The notes: generated by a model not told the origin, from the sequence alone. A stretch of 64,000 nucleotides of DNA from Asparagopsis taxiformis (GCA_030407315.1 JALQPE010000415.1:1-64000), one strand, 5' to 3'. Counted from the stretch's first letter, positions 45,101 through 54,613 are shown. Made by a program: numbers and translations.

Positions 45101-46499
45101 GACCATGCCACCATCGTACTCCCTCTCTCCCCGCGGCCATCCTCACACACACGTCGTGGACAAGATCATGAAGTCGTACCCCCATCACCAGTCCCCCCTC
45201 ATCTTCTTCTAGCCATACCACACTGTGCCTCGAAAACATACGCACTGCTGACAGCACATCCTCCACATCCCACAGCTTCTCAATCGCTCCTAGTGGAAGA
45301 CACATCTGCTTCTCCACAACGCAAAACGATCGAAACATCTCTCCCACTCTCATCCTCTGCCCCTCCCACCCTCTCTCCAGACACTCTAGGCTCGACTGTA
45401 TAGCTACATCCAGTCCCCTATGTCTACTCCCGCTTTCTGCCCCCGACAGCTGTACACTGCTCCGCCTCAGACTCTCCTCGTATTGCACAATAGCATTCGG
45501 TCCACACACATCTCGCCGTCGACCAAACACCTCTTGCATCCCACACCCAGCAACGCTCAGTGCCAGTGGCAGTCCCGCACATACCTCAATGATGCCATCG
45601 AGTGCATCACGGTTGGCGCATGACCACGACAACACCTCGTTACCCTCGATCCCAGCATACTTGCATAGAATCGCGGTACATGTTTCCCTGCGCAAATCTT
45701 CAGGACTCACTGCAATTGACACATCATGCGTCGGTACTCGCCCAATCGCCTCATTCCTCGTCGACGTCAGCACTTTGCAACTTCCTCCTCCATCAATCTC
45801 TTGCACTCCTTTGCAGGCGGTATCCACCAACGTGTACACACTGGGATCGAGATCCCACACGTCGTCAAAGATGAGGAGGAAGCGCTTCGCCGCGAGTAGG
45901 TCGATCAGCTTTTCCATCATGTTCACATGTGTATTGTCTTTTGCAGCGAGATGAGTGAATTTGGGGAGGAAATCTGGGAATGCGTCGGTGACAATCTCCG
46001 CAAGCTGGTCCAATAGCCTCTGCACCTTGGCGTCGTGGCCGAGTTCAATGAACCACACGCCGTCTGGGAACTTTTGCCAAACATCGGCGCGTCTGCCGAG
46101 GGCGCGCAGGATAGTGGTCTTGCCTGCGCCACCCATGCCGACAAGTGCTATAGCGTTTTGGTTTGGGTCGTTGGAGAGGAGGGCGAGCTTGGCCTTGCTT
46201 TCTGGAGTGCGGGAGTGTCGGGAAAAGTCGAGGACAATGTGGCGAGAGTTTCGGGGGACGTGGAAAACGGAGGGCTGTGGGGTACGTGGGGGACGTGACG
46301 GTTGGGCGGAAGATGGTGTAGGAGTCGAGTGGGGAGGCGGATGAGAGGGCTGGGACACTGGATGGGGTGAGGAAGACGGCGCGTTGAGAAGTGCTGCGGT
46401 GGAGGGAACGGGACTGGTGGTTTGGTGTGGGGCGTTAGATGGCTCGGTGGAGGACGGATTCGGGGTGGGGCTGTGCGGTTGACTCGGGAAATTTTGCAT
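42126..46499 (-). CDS. NLR-D: intact mosaic NB-ARC/WD40/TIR NLR-like protein (1457 aa)
   Basis: The start at 46499 gives MQNFPSQ as in NLR-C. The longer open frame to 46727 only reads into the copia LTR and is rejected. The leader and NB-ARC (GMGGAGKTT, LLIFDDVW, GLPLALS, LHDLVHDVC) are nearly the same as in NLR-C and the second half of EF. The helical segment, WD40 array and TIR follow in a single frame. The TIR (VFISHAGPDK, FLDQAELRPGQNAAEKM, WTLKELM with the Glu, C-terminus AGPSGAEV) is nearly the same as in NLR-B. Upstream DNA is block III, as for C, and downstream DNA is block I, as for B, so the gene is a C-type 5' half joined to a B-type 3' half. The copia 3' LTR ends 72 bp upstream of the start in the same orientation and may now serve as promoter. 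Confidence 0.9.
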   Translation of the reverse strand: MQNFPSQPHSPTPNPSSTEPSNAPHQTTSPVPSTAALLNAPSSSPHPVSQPSHPPPHSTPTPSSAQPSRPPRTPQPSVFHVPRNSRHIVLDFSRHSRTPESKAKLALLSNDPNQNAIALVGMGGAGKTTILRALGRRADVWQKFPDGVWFIELGHDAKVQRLLDQLAEIVTDAFPDFLPKFTHLAAKDNTHVNMMEKLIDLLAAKRFLLIFDDVWDLDPSVYTLVDTACKGVQEIDGGGSCKVLTSTRNEAIGRVPTHDVSIAVSPEDLRRETCTAILCKYAGIEGNEVLSWSCANRDALDGIIEVCAGLPLALSVAGCGMQEVFGRRRDVCGPNAIVQYEESLRRSSVQLSGAESGSRHRGLDVAIQSSLECLERGWEGQRMRVGEMFRSFCVVEKQMCLPLGAIEKLWDVEDVLSAVRMFSRHSVVWLEEDEGGLVMGVRLHDLVHDVCVRMAAGREGVRWWHGRLVEGYRACLRTSGGAGGDDGMETVRAGTEAEEDEWWKLKKTENDKYMREHVVRHLLGAGRITEAVQLLTDYRWIEEINKDEERSAFRKVIPEVEMLRKCLEEEDEKTESVKRIVRDLSAVVRAMELCMMPYCMKNREECTYQLFGRLRDVVSESGIVERIVDSIERYGERPWARCGPGVLESEGSWLRRVLKLENAGSCMCVGTGGEVIVGGWKGEIWVLDGGDGTVRKALVHRAGYPVVSVFFDHNTGLMYSCDLTGQVTIWKNEEKWRSMQVASGDQEWISCMQVLASLKRVVLGTRKGRLLVMDIPSGSVVQTVAAHSNQVDSLAIGGSEHVMVSASHDGTIRAWHTESFEDTGAVFEGHTDSVYSVALSTDGRLLASGSEDGSVRVWDLQSGEQLWKSPDGHHEYVKCVMFSGDGRWLYCADYTKTSVRQVSNDGRDVSLVDTRPNVSQYEVDYLCLGDGSDLFALTGDEVLVWDVRQVGNTIGSVSPFLPDVSRFSVSEDGSTMLTAKRESKLMEIRNVCDVSERIDHVISSVKISDFHWPESLAVSNDQRFVAYSHHESCVVYVVESGNGNVLHSLPDLEEWALSLASAEQDEASNSSSSGDSSSTTEGELRRGIGTLSFSADGNIISASAAANPNPDDNNRSVVLTKSISWHVQSGEALDEAQLNCDSTAMRSVETPHLVYNKEFNGRFFEYSPNVTYRQGASSSIIGTLEGSVCGAHYIADLSRLHLLIWKRGMYCIDLMTENTQLPPHNEPPPIPFLPQSHPAPPRNTGIDTETDEVYDVFISHAGPDKSTIAQILYEILVALGFKVFLDQAELRPGQNAAEKMNRAMRTAKIAVVILSPEFAARKWTLKELMCFLERYEKGGEREVVIIPVFYRLTLNDCRNEGTLFSLVDEKNESVFMKEGFLQRMAGEKEYGIGDVLKALQSLRSITGIENKNGVTNGTSEGETAGQRRFVEEIVEAIVEAKKRVDSGGGAGPSGAEV

Positions 46500-46566
46500 G
46501 GCGACGCAGGTGGGAATGGGAACGGAGAGAAGAATGTCAGTCGCGAATACGGACGGGCGGAATGGA

Positions 46567-46571
46567 TGGAA
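46567..46571. repeat. Target site duplication of the copia element (left)
   Basis: TGGAA here and at 51228-51232. The empty site GGATGGAAAGCG is present upstream of NLR-C near 22461-22471. Confidence 0.85.
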
Positions 46572-46672
46572 TGTGAAAGAATCGATGTTCCTTGACTTCT
46601 TTATTGTCGCGCCGATCTCGACGGCGAATATAACTAGTTGGGAGAACTGTAAGTACTGTAAGTTATTCGTTA
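46572..46672 (-). repeat. 3' LTR of the copia element
   Basis: 101 bp matching 51127-51227. On the minus strand it has a TATA-like TTATATTC (46626-46633) and AATAAA (46600-46605). A further 45 bp (46673-46717) separate it from a second copy of its outer end, TGACGAATAACTT, at 46705-46717. The 3' LTR may therefore really extend to 46717. Confidence 0.85.
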
Positions 46673-46714
46673 GAGATTGGGAATGGACGCAGGGTGGAGA
46701 GGAGAAGTTATTCG

Positions 46715-49700
46715 TCAGTCGCCGCACCCTGTGGACAGTCCCAGTCGGAGAAGAGGAGATTTTGCTGTGAACTGGGCGGGCTTGAGTGCTTTCGTTAAAA
46801 GGTCAGCAGGGTTGTTACTGGAGGGTATATGAGTTGATGTGATAAATCCTTGCTGAACTTGTTCTCTTAGCCAATGGTACTTCACGTCGATGTGTCGTGA
46901 GTTAGGAGTGGGGAATTTTGCATTTGCTGTGCTGATGGCAGCTGTGTTGTCGATATAGAGTGGGATGGGTTTGTTGTGCTGTTCACCAATTTCCTTGTAG
47001 AAGTTTGATACGGTCTGTAAGAGCTGGGTAGTTTGAAAGGCAGCAATGTACTCTGCGGCATGTGTAGATGTGACAACGTTTCGCTGTCGTCTGGATTGCC
47101 AGGCAATTGGAGAGCCATTAAAGAAAATAATTGAACCGGAGGTGGATCGTCTAGTGTCAGGACATGCGGCGAAATCTGAATCGGCGAAAGCTTCTAGACC
47201 TTGTTTGAGGCCACGGGGGTATGTAATGCCTAGTTCAGTTGTACCTTTGAGGTATCGCAGGACGCGAATTGCTGCTTTCCAGTGAAATTGAGTTGGTTTT
47301 TGAGCGTAACGGCCTAAGTAGCCAACGATGAACGAAATGTCTGGGCGTGTGGAGTCGCAAAGATATCTTAATGAGCCTATTAGGCTCTTGTAGTCAAACT
47401 GTGTTGTGTCAAGGTCACCGCTGTTGGCAGGGTTGTCGGCCAGAAGCTCAGAAGCGATGGGTGACGGAAATGTTTTTGCTTGATCTTGTCCAAATCTTTC
47501 AATTAATGCTCGGATATAACTTGGCTGTGAGATGGTGATGCCATCGTTGGTGTGTGTGACTTTCCACCCAAGTAGGTGTTGTACTTGACCGAGGTCTTTC
47601 AATGAATATTTTTGTTGTAGGCGTGCTTTGACTTTGTCTGTAAGTGGGGTGTGGTTAATTATCACCAGAAAATCATCGACGGTGATAACGAGCAGTACGA
47701 ATCGGCTTGGATTCTTACGACTGTTGAGTATAAAAGAGCATGTGTCTGATGCTAACCGGGAGAACTGTGAGAGTGATAGGAAGTCTGCCAAGCCTTCTGT
47801 AAATATTTTACAGGCTTGGCGACTTCCGTACATGTTGCCAGTGAGCTTAGCAACGTGGTTAGGATATTTATGGGTGCCGTCAAAGCGGCGGGGTTGATGG
47901 ATGAAGATGCTGCGATCCTCTGTGAAGAGTTCATGTAAAAATGCAGACTCTAAATCCCAGTGGAAAGTATGGTAATCATGTGCTGCCGCCAATGCGAGTG
48001 CGGAGCGGATCGCATCGCGACTGGCGACTGGGCTGGACAGGTCATGTGGATCGTAGTGTATGCCTGACTCTTGCTGGTCACCTCGAATGGTGCAACGTAC
48101 TTTGCGTAGGGTGGGTTCACCATTGTTGTCTTTCTTGAGTTTAAGTACCGTTGTGACTGGGAGGAGTTTGGTGTCTGATGGAATGTTTGATTTGGGTATG
48201 AAGGTGAGTACACCTCTAGCTTCAAGGCTATCTAATTCGTTGTTCCACGCGATTTCCCACTGAGAGGCATCTGGAGCTTGTCTAGCTTGTTTGATGTTCT
48301 TTGGTTCCGTGAATACTGTGGATGCATGAACATGATAGGATGATGGTAGCGTGGTACAAATGGGGTCGTTATGTGGATTATATACCGTGAAGTCAGCCAT
48401 GCGGCATCGGCTAACTTTGTTGTTGACACGATTGTATATGAAATAGTGTCGCTCATCGCTTCGTCCAATGTAATGGACGAGTGTTGCACGGGGGTGGAGT
48501 TTGTGATGTGGGGCTGGGTCGTGAACAAATCCCTGTGTGCCAAATGGTAATAAGGTGTGCACTTCGGGGGTGCAGTTGTTCCAGAGCGCGATTGGTAATT
48601 GTCCATGGGCGGAGTGTGGTGTATGATTATATGTGTCCGCAGCAGCCATCGCCGCGTAGTCCCAAAGTGTGATTGGAAGATCAGAGGAGAGCAGTGTTGC
48701 ACGGGCTGTGTTCATTATTGTGCGATTCACTCGTTCCGCGAGAGAGTTCTCCTGCGGTGTGTGCGGAACGGTTGGGTGTGTGTTTATATTGTGTGTTCTG
48801 TAGAATTGTTGGAGTTCATGCGAGTAATACTCAAGGGCATTGTCGGATGTGATGTGCTTGATGCGATATGGCGTGTGAGCCGTGGTGTCGTTGATGTGTT
48901 GTGTTAGATGTGTCGCGGTCATGGATTTGGTTGGCATGCATCTGAGGGTCAGGAAGCGACTTCCTTCATCGAGGAATGTGATGAAGAAGCGATTGTTGGT
49001 GAGGGAGGTTTCCGGAAAAGGGTCGCACACATCAGTGTGCAGGTGGCTGCCGATCGAGTAGGAACGGTTGCGTCGCCGGAAAGGAGGTGCATGGGTTTTG
49101 CCTTTTGCGCAGCCTGAGCAGGAGAAGTCGCGAGGAGGGGAGCGTAAGAGTGAGCGAGGCATATGTGGTACCAGTTTGTGTTTTGCCATGTAATGGATCT
49201 TTTGCGGGTGGATGTGGTTCAGTTTCAAATGCCATGCGTGGTAGTCCCGAATTGTGGAAGGGAGGTCGGATTTGATGCGCGGTCTTGGCTTGGTGGATAT
49301 TTTTGACTTTGGGGAAGTAGACATTTTGTGAATTTTCTTGCCTATGGACGTGATTGTCTTTGAAGGTTGTGAAATGTGTTTCTTGTGAACTGTTTTGTTG
49401 GGTATGATCGGGGTATGAGAGGGTGGGCGACCAGTGGTACTCAGTTTCGTAGTGTGCTTTCGTTTTAGTGGGAAAGGTCTTGCGGTACGGCTAGAGGCAA
49501 GCGTTCGCGGATACTGTTTCTTGTGGCGCTTTTTTTGTCGTTTGAGCTTGAGTGGCGTGTGCAAGCGGTACAATCCGTCGCTTGATTTAGGTATGGCTGC
49601 AATGACGTCATTCTTCGGTGGAGGGGAAGTTGGCATTTTAATGTAGGCAAATTCGTTTTGAAACAGTACGTCGTGGTTCTTGGCTACTTGTCCAATGGAA

Positions 49701-50899
49701 AGTAGATTTGACTCGAGGTGAGGAGCTACGAGGACATCATGCGGTGGGAGCTGACTCGAACTTGTGAGAGGAAGTGAAGTGTTGCCACGGTGCGTAGTGA
49801 CGGAAGGATGGCCATCTGCACAAATTGTGGTGGAGGTGTTCACGGGGAGTCCTGGAGGTGGTGTGGTTAGATGTGTTGGGTTAGCTCCCGAGTCGAGAAT
49901 ATACGAGTTGGGTAGTCCATGACTTACTTCATCTGAAGATGATATGTGTGAGAGTGACAGATTGTTGTCAGTGGTGGAGCTGGAGGGGGCTGGCGGAGTC
50001 AAGCGATGAGCCTGAGAAGGTTGAGAAGAATTGTGGGATGTTAGAAAGCTCTCAAACATTTTGCGCATATTGCAATTTTCGGTAGAGTGGGTGTCTGTGC
50101 CGTGATATTTGCACCAGCGTCCGTGACGGTTGAATGGGCGTGGAATGTTGTTGGCCGGATGGAAATTATGCTGTCGGGAAGGTTTGTGGTTTCGATCATA
50201 ATTGCGGCGTGGGTGGGAATGACGATGGCGTCTAGGATGTAGAGGTGGTGTTAGAGTGGGAGAGGGGCGCGCACGAAGACGGATGCTGTCATGTTTTGTC
50301 ATCATTGAAATGACTTGATCAAGGGACCGTGGTTGCTTTGGGTGTAAATCCGCGTGAGCAGAGATGGTTTGTAGAAGGAGTACCCAATCTTGCTTGTCTT
50401 CAAGACCGTCTAGCATGAATCTCAATGTGGTCTGTTCGTTTTCGATATCCGGATATGCTGCGCGGATCATGAGGATGCGGAGTTGTTTGTGTTTTTTGAT
50501 GTAGTCTGAAATGGGGAGTGTGGGATCCCAGTGTATGTCGCGTGCTTTACGACGTAGATTGTCCGGTGTATGTTCCGGATTTGGGGAGGAGAGTAGGACC
50601 TGGATTTTGTTGTATAGCAAATGGATTTGGCCATTCAACTCATGGTCTGTGAAGTGTTGCATGATTTCTGGAGATAGTGTGGACAGGACCAAGAGCTGTG
50701 CTTGTGCATGTTTCTCGCGGTGTTCATTGTAAATAGTGGGATCAGCAGACTCTGGAGCGGGTTGATATAAGTAGTCGTATACTCCTTGTGATCTGGCGAA
50801 GTGATCAACTGTTATACGCCACGGGATGAAGTTGCTAAAGGTGAGTAGTGGTATTTCCAGTTGGTGTTGAATTGGGACAGTTGTCGGGATGGAAGCCAT
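46715..50899 (-). CDS. Copia Gag-Pol polyprotein (1394 aa)
   Basis: Order typical of Ty1/copia, with integrase before RT. Gag-like region 1-210; knuckle-like CKYHGTDTHSTENC (263-276, C-X2-H-X4-H-X4-C, second Cys replaced by His); protease YILDSGANPTHL (Asp336); GAG-pre-integrase zinc part WHLKLNH...CSGC (556-597); integrase triad HTDVCD (Asp623), TSDNALEY (Asp686) and NSLAERVN (Glu722); RT with FHWDLESAFLHE (Asp982) and ITVDDFLVI (1072-1080, Tyr of YVDD replaced by Thr); RNase H with FADSDFAACPDTRRSTSG (about 1238) and the closing HIPSSNNPADLLTKAL. The protein ends at TGA 46715-46717, which coincides with a copy of the LTR end. No frameshift or stop interrupts it, so the element may be active. 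Confidence 0.93.
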   Translation of the reverse strand: MASIPTTVPIQHQLEIPLLTFSNFIPWRITVDHFARSQGVYDYLYQPAPESADPTIYNEHREKHAQAQLLVLSTLSPEIMQHFTDHELNGQIHLLYNKIQVLLSSPNPEHTPDNLRRKARDIHWDPTLPISDYIKKHKQLRILMIRAAYPDIENEQTTLRFMLDGLEDKQDWVLLLQTISAHADLHPKQPRSLDQVISMMTKHDSIRLRARPSPTLTPPLHPRRHRHSHPRRNYDRNHKPSRQHNFHPANNIPRPFNRHGRWCKYHGTDTHSTENCNMRKMFESFLTSHNSSQPSQAHRLTPPAPSSSTTDNNLSLSHISSSDEVSHGLPNSYILDSGANPTHLTTPPPGLPVNTSTTICADGHPSVTTHRGNTSLPLTSSSQLPPHDVLVAPHLESNLLSIGQVAKNHDVLFQNEFAYIKMPTSPPPKNDVIAAIPKSSDGLYRLHTPLKLKRQKKRHKKQYPRTLASSRTARPFPLKRKHTTKLSTTGRPPSHTPIIPNKTVHKKHISQPSKTITSIGKKIHKMSTSPKSKISTKPRPRIKSDLPSTIRDYHAWHLKLNHIHPQKIHYMAKHKLVPHMPRSLLRSPPRDFSCSGCAKGKTHAPPFRRRNRSYSIGSHLHTDVCDPFPETSLTNNRFFITFLDEGSRFLTLRCMPTKSMTATHLTQHINDTTAHTPYRIKHITSDNALEYYSHELQQFYRTHNINTHPTVPHTPQENSLAERVNRTIMNTARATLLSSDLPITLWDYAAMAAADTYNHTPHSAHGQLPIALWNNCTPEVHTLLPFGTQGFVHDPAPHHKLHPRATLVHYIGRSDERHYFIYNRVNNKVSRCRMADFTVYNPHNDPICTTLPSSYHVHASTVFTEPKNIKQARQAPDASQWEIAWNNELDSLEARGVLTFIPKSNIPSDTKLLPVTTVLKLKKDNNGEPTLRKVRCTIRGDQQESGIHYDPHDLSSPVASRDAIRSALALAAAHDYHTFHWDLESAFLHELFTEDRSIFIHQPRRFDGTHKYPNHVAKLTGNMYGSRQACKIFTEGLADFLSLSQFSRLASDTCSFILNSRKNPSRFVLLVITVDDFLVIINHTPLTDKVKARLQQKYSLKDLGQVQHLLGWKVTHTNDGITISQPSYIRALIERFGQDQAKTFPSPIASELLADNPANSGDLDTTQFDYKSLIGSLRYLCDSTRPDISFIVGYLGRYAQKPTQFHWKAAIRVLRYLKGTTELGITYPRGLKQGLEAFADSDFAACPDTRRSTSGSIIFFNGSPIAWQSRRQRNVVTSTHAAEYIAAFQTTQLLQTVSNFYKEIGEQHNKPIPLYIDNTAAISTANAKFPTPNSRHIDVKYHWLREQVQQGFITSTHIPSSNNPADLLTKALKPAQFTAKSPLLRLGLSTGCGD

Positions 50900-51111
50900 A
50901 GTGAATGGACGCTGAGTTGCGTATGTGGTAGGTTGAGTCGATGCCGTGATGATTGATCAGGGGCAGATAGTGACCGTGCTTTTTGAGCAGAGGGTGTAAT
51001 CAGATCGCGCTTTTGGGCGGTGATGTACGCTGTCGCCGGATTCGTTGAGCGGCGCAGGGAATGTTGTGAAAGATGGTGGAGGAGGAGGGCGGGATGGAGA
51101 AAGGTTAACGT

Positions 51112-51126
51112 ATTGGGCTCATAACC
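51112..51126 (-). other. Primer binding site of the copia element (Met-tRNA anticodon arm)
   Basis: On the minus strand the 5' LTR is followed at once by GGTTATGAGCCCAAT. Its complement, ATTGGGCTCATAACC, has the form of a methionine tRNA anticodon stem-loop with CAT as anticodon. Drosophila copia is known to prime from an internally cleaved initiator tRNA at the same tRNA region. Confidence 0.7.
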
Positions 51127-51227
51127 TGTGAAAGAATCGATGTTCCTTGACTTCTTTATTGTCGCGCCGATCTCGACGGCGAATATAACTAGTTGGGAGA
51201 ACTGTAAGTACTGTAAGTTATTCGTCA
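51127..51227 (-). repeat. 5' LTR of the copia element
   Basis: 101 bp, beginning TGTGAAAG and ending TTCGTCA on the plus strand. It lacks the 45-bp extension seen beside the 3' LTR. Confidence 0.9.
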
Positions 51228-53031
51228 TGGAAAGCGTGGTCGGAGAGGGATTGACGGGTGTGTGAGCGGGAGGCGGTGAACGGTGAACGGACGGGTTTAT
51301 GGGTTTCTGCGCAGGTTGGCAAAGCGTAAACAACGGACGGACGGATGAATGAATGAATGCGGAGGGTTGGAGCGATAATCGCAGAGCGGACTCGACTCGG
51401 CGCTGTTCTGTACCGTATCAATTGTTTCAGTTCCCCGAACAGTCGGCACGGCACAGCTCGGTATGGCTCAGTTCAGCTGCGGAGGCGATGACAACAATGC
51501 AAACACAGATGATGTTTGGTCAAATTGAAATTATTGATATTGTTGTTGTTGGCCGTGCGCTGTGTCGCTGCCAACTCGGCATCAGTCGGCGGTGGTCTAC
51601 CACAACTAACTCGTATTGTACACAATGGACAAACTACTTTGGAGGAGTGGTGCTCATTCAAGGTTATTGGCGGGTGCACGGGGTGTGACGGGTGGCCATA
51701 GCTGAGGATAAACAGTTCTATGTCTGAGTTTACACTAACGCCGAGACGCAGGCTGTGAGCTCAGCGGAGCTGATTGGCAAGAGCGGAGGGTATGGCAATC
51801 CAGAGAAATGGTGATGATGATGATGGTGTACATCCTACCATGGAAAGTAGGAGAAATTGGCATTGGTTGTAGACTTTTAGAATCTCAGCTATCTATCGCG
51901 ATGAAAGGAGGTCTGTTCCAGGCTTGGGGAATAGTGCAAGCACTTTCCGTGCCTCCGATCGAGTTTGACAACGCCTCTGGCAGCGAATCACAGCAAGAAA
52001 AATTGGCTGATACGAGATGTTGCATATTGTCTCCGCCAGTTGGGGGTCGAGAAAAGAAATGGTGCCTTGTTGGCTTCGAATATACTCGTGCATTTGGGGG
52101 AGGACGAGGCGTTCGACGTTTATCTGCAAAACTGGCGGTAGGGGAAAATATCTCTACCCCGATTCAAGCGCCCTAATGACGCCAATACAACATGTTGTGT
52201 GTCGTCCACGTGTCCATATCCTGTTAGCGGACACTACACATATTCTATTCCTATTCGGCGTGTCTCAAGTGCCATACAGAAAGTACACCCGGACCACGGT
52301 TCGTGTACACTGTGTCATGCCATGGTGTATCATTCGTACACTACCGCCAAATGCAGCGCATAGTGTACTCGTTTGAACCAACTGTTGCACCCGCGCGGGG
52401 GCAATAGCAAGGGTTAACTGCCGATCCGGCACCGCCCTCACCAAGTTCAGACAACACTACCACTAGTCGAGCTCAAGTCGTCCAGTGCGTAGCCACTTTC
52501 CGATTGTTCCAAACACGAAACAGGCGTTGGCAATGACGCCAAATCCTCTCTAATCGCAACCTAAACATGCTGCCATGTTGCGCTCGATGACTGCATTCAC
52601 AGCGCCCCCTCCGTATGCAGCATCCATCACCTGATCAACTCGCAGTCCACAGCTGAACAGAACTAATACCCCCTGATTCCGCTCGCAAATTCTATCGCAC
52701 GCCGTTGTGCAAGAGTTCTGGAGGAGGGAACTATTCTTCAACCTGTGACTGCACGAGCGTACAGACACATTGTTTGCGTTCGGCCCGTGCGTCCGACGCA
52801 GGCTGTGAGGCGGTAGGAAATGGATTTTTGTGGAATATCATGCAGCAATAGCTTTGTTCTTCCCATGCGTCGTCTACGACCTGCGTTGCGCTCGTCCTCT
52901 TCGATATTCCAAGTCCATCGTTGATCCATTTGGTGACTACAATTGCGGAACAGATTTAAGGTCTCTGCATGCGAACCGATCTGAATTACTAATTTAGTTG
53001 ACAAGCATCTCTTGTCTGTGTCGTTTGTATG

Positions 53032-53366
53032 TATAAAGGTGCTTTGACCGACATAACGCTCCACATGCCACCCCTTCGCTTGCGCCAGCTGCCGTTGTGT
53101 GCACACCTGTTCCATCAGCGAGCAGAAATCCGACCAAGAATCGCTACTGACAACTTGAAGACCAGTGTATTTCTCGCGTGCAATGTTCTGTTGCGCGTTC
53201 TCAGTCGCTCTACACGACGATGAGGCCGGCTGGTGCAGCAGGCCATTGCACACTCTACCCTCCCCCGCAACGTGACACTTTCTCCAATCTGTGCACCGCA
53301 TACTTCTCGATGCCTTCCACGACTTGCGCCCACCACCAGTTGTCACTGCACAATAATAAATTTATT
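53032..53366 (+). other. Candidate small transcription unit inside block III, copy 2
   Basis: TATAAAGG at 53032-53039 and AATAAATTTATT at 53355-53366, at exactly the same spacing as in copy 1. The interval is essentially unchanged, while flanking parts of block III differ more. Confidence 0.3.
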
Positions 53367-53449
53367 CGAGGGGTGCTTCAACGGATCAGCAGTTGCACTG
53401 GTTTATGGCTACATCCTGGCCTCCACATTTGTGTTCTAACAACAATGTG

Positions 53450-53625
53450 TTGATGGAATAGAAAGTGTGGCGTAGAATGGATCGTGCAAGCGCAATTGTC
53501 GCAGTGCAGAACCTGAGAAACGCGTGCAGCAGCACAATGACATCGCACAGGGGCCACAACTGGCTCATTCGGTCATGTGACGCAGCCGGTGCGCGCGCTC
53601 AGATGCACTCGGTGGTGGGAAGAAT
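53450..53625. repeat. Dispersed intergenic element with TCATGTGACGCA, copy 7
   Basis: The core lies at 53573-53584. The upstream CAATGACATC part is retained but the CTCAGC portion is altered. Confidence 0.45.
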
Positions 53626-54613
53626 GGTCCACGCACTTCACCTCAGCGCTGTTATCGCGTATCACAATTTGGTACAGACACGACGCGGCGGCCCGCTCGA
53701 CCAGGACACTGTACACACAACTACCCACTCTTGACGCATGCACGCAGGAAATGTGCAGCCACTATCACCATCAACATCACCAACATCAATCGCACACAAG
53801 CATTAGCGCAGTTTCATCCATCGCGACAATATTGCGGAGCAAACAAAGACGCTGCATCGATCGTCCATGCGCAGGCCAAAGTCAAGCGGAATTGCAGCCT
53901 TCAAATATCCAAAGACAATCAGATTTCATATTTTCGCAACCACTTTGGTTCGGAATCACTCCGTGCGCCCAAGTGAACTACTCGCTCGCACCATCTCAAT
54001 CACTCACAACTCGATCAGCTTCACTTCGCTTCCGCCACTGCACACCCCGTCATGGTCCGACAAACTGCACGCCTCTTCCCATCTCTGCGCCATCCCAAGT
54101 GAACATCCATCCTGTGCCTACGCGCCTATGACCGCATCATCGTCCAATACCGTTTGCAAGCAGCGCGTACGCCTCGCTGCGCAGTGGTCTCAATCTTACA
54201 TGTACCTCCTGATATGTAACTGTTGATTGTCCCCCCCGGCAAACACATGATTGCGCCCAACGCAGGGATGCATAGTGCGTCGGAGCGCACATGGGTGTGA
54301 CCGATCATGTTGGATGGCCTGTTTCCAAGCTGTGTACGAAATCATCAAGTGCACGTGTCGGCCCCGTCCGGTCTGTAACGACAACCTTGACAGCATTCAC
54401 GCAACCCAAAACCCACATGTCGTGTTGTAGCGATCCCGATGCATTTTGAACCGTAACGTCTGTATCATGCACCGCCATTATCGCAGCTCGTCCGTTCCAG
54501 CCATAGCCTAATAAATTCCAGCACTACTACTACCCTGACCTACGTCCTCCATCACACTTCTTTGCATTTTCAACATTCCTTTATCATCTTTCTGCCTTTC
54601 ACTCTACTATTTC

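Larger units (their letters stand above)
46572..51227 (-). mobile_element. Complete Ty1/copia retrotransposon upstream of NLR-D
   Basis: A 4656-bp element with short LTRs (about 101 bp), a primer binding site touching the 5' LTR, and one uninterrupted Gag-Pol frame. A 5-bp duplication TGGAA flanks it, and the empty site is seen upstream of NLR-C. The LTRs agree at all aligned positions except the last C/T, so insertion is recent. It separates NLR-D from its original upstream block III. Confidence 0.95.
51228..54613. repeat. Intergenic block III, copy 2
   Basis: Homologous to block III copy 1. It carries about 190 bp (51649-51838) absent from copy 1 with no clear target duplication. Otherwise it is collinear and holds the conserved unit at 53032-53366, a TCATRTGACGCA element near 53450-53625 and the 3' flank of NLR-EF. 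No gene was recognised. Upstream of the copia insertion this block continued directly into the NLR-D leader. Confidence 0.75.
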
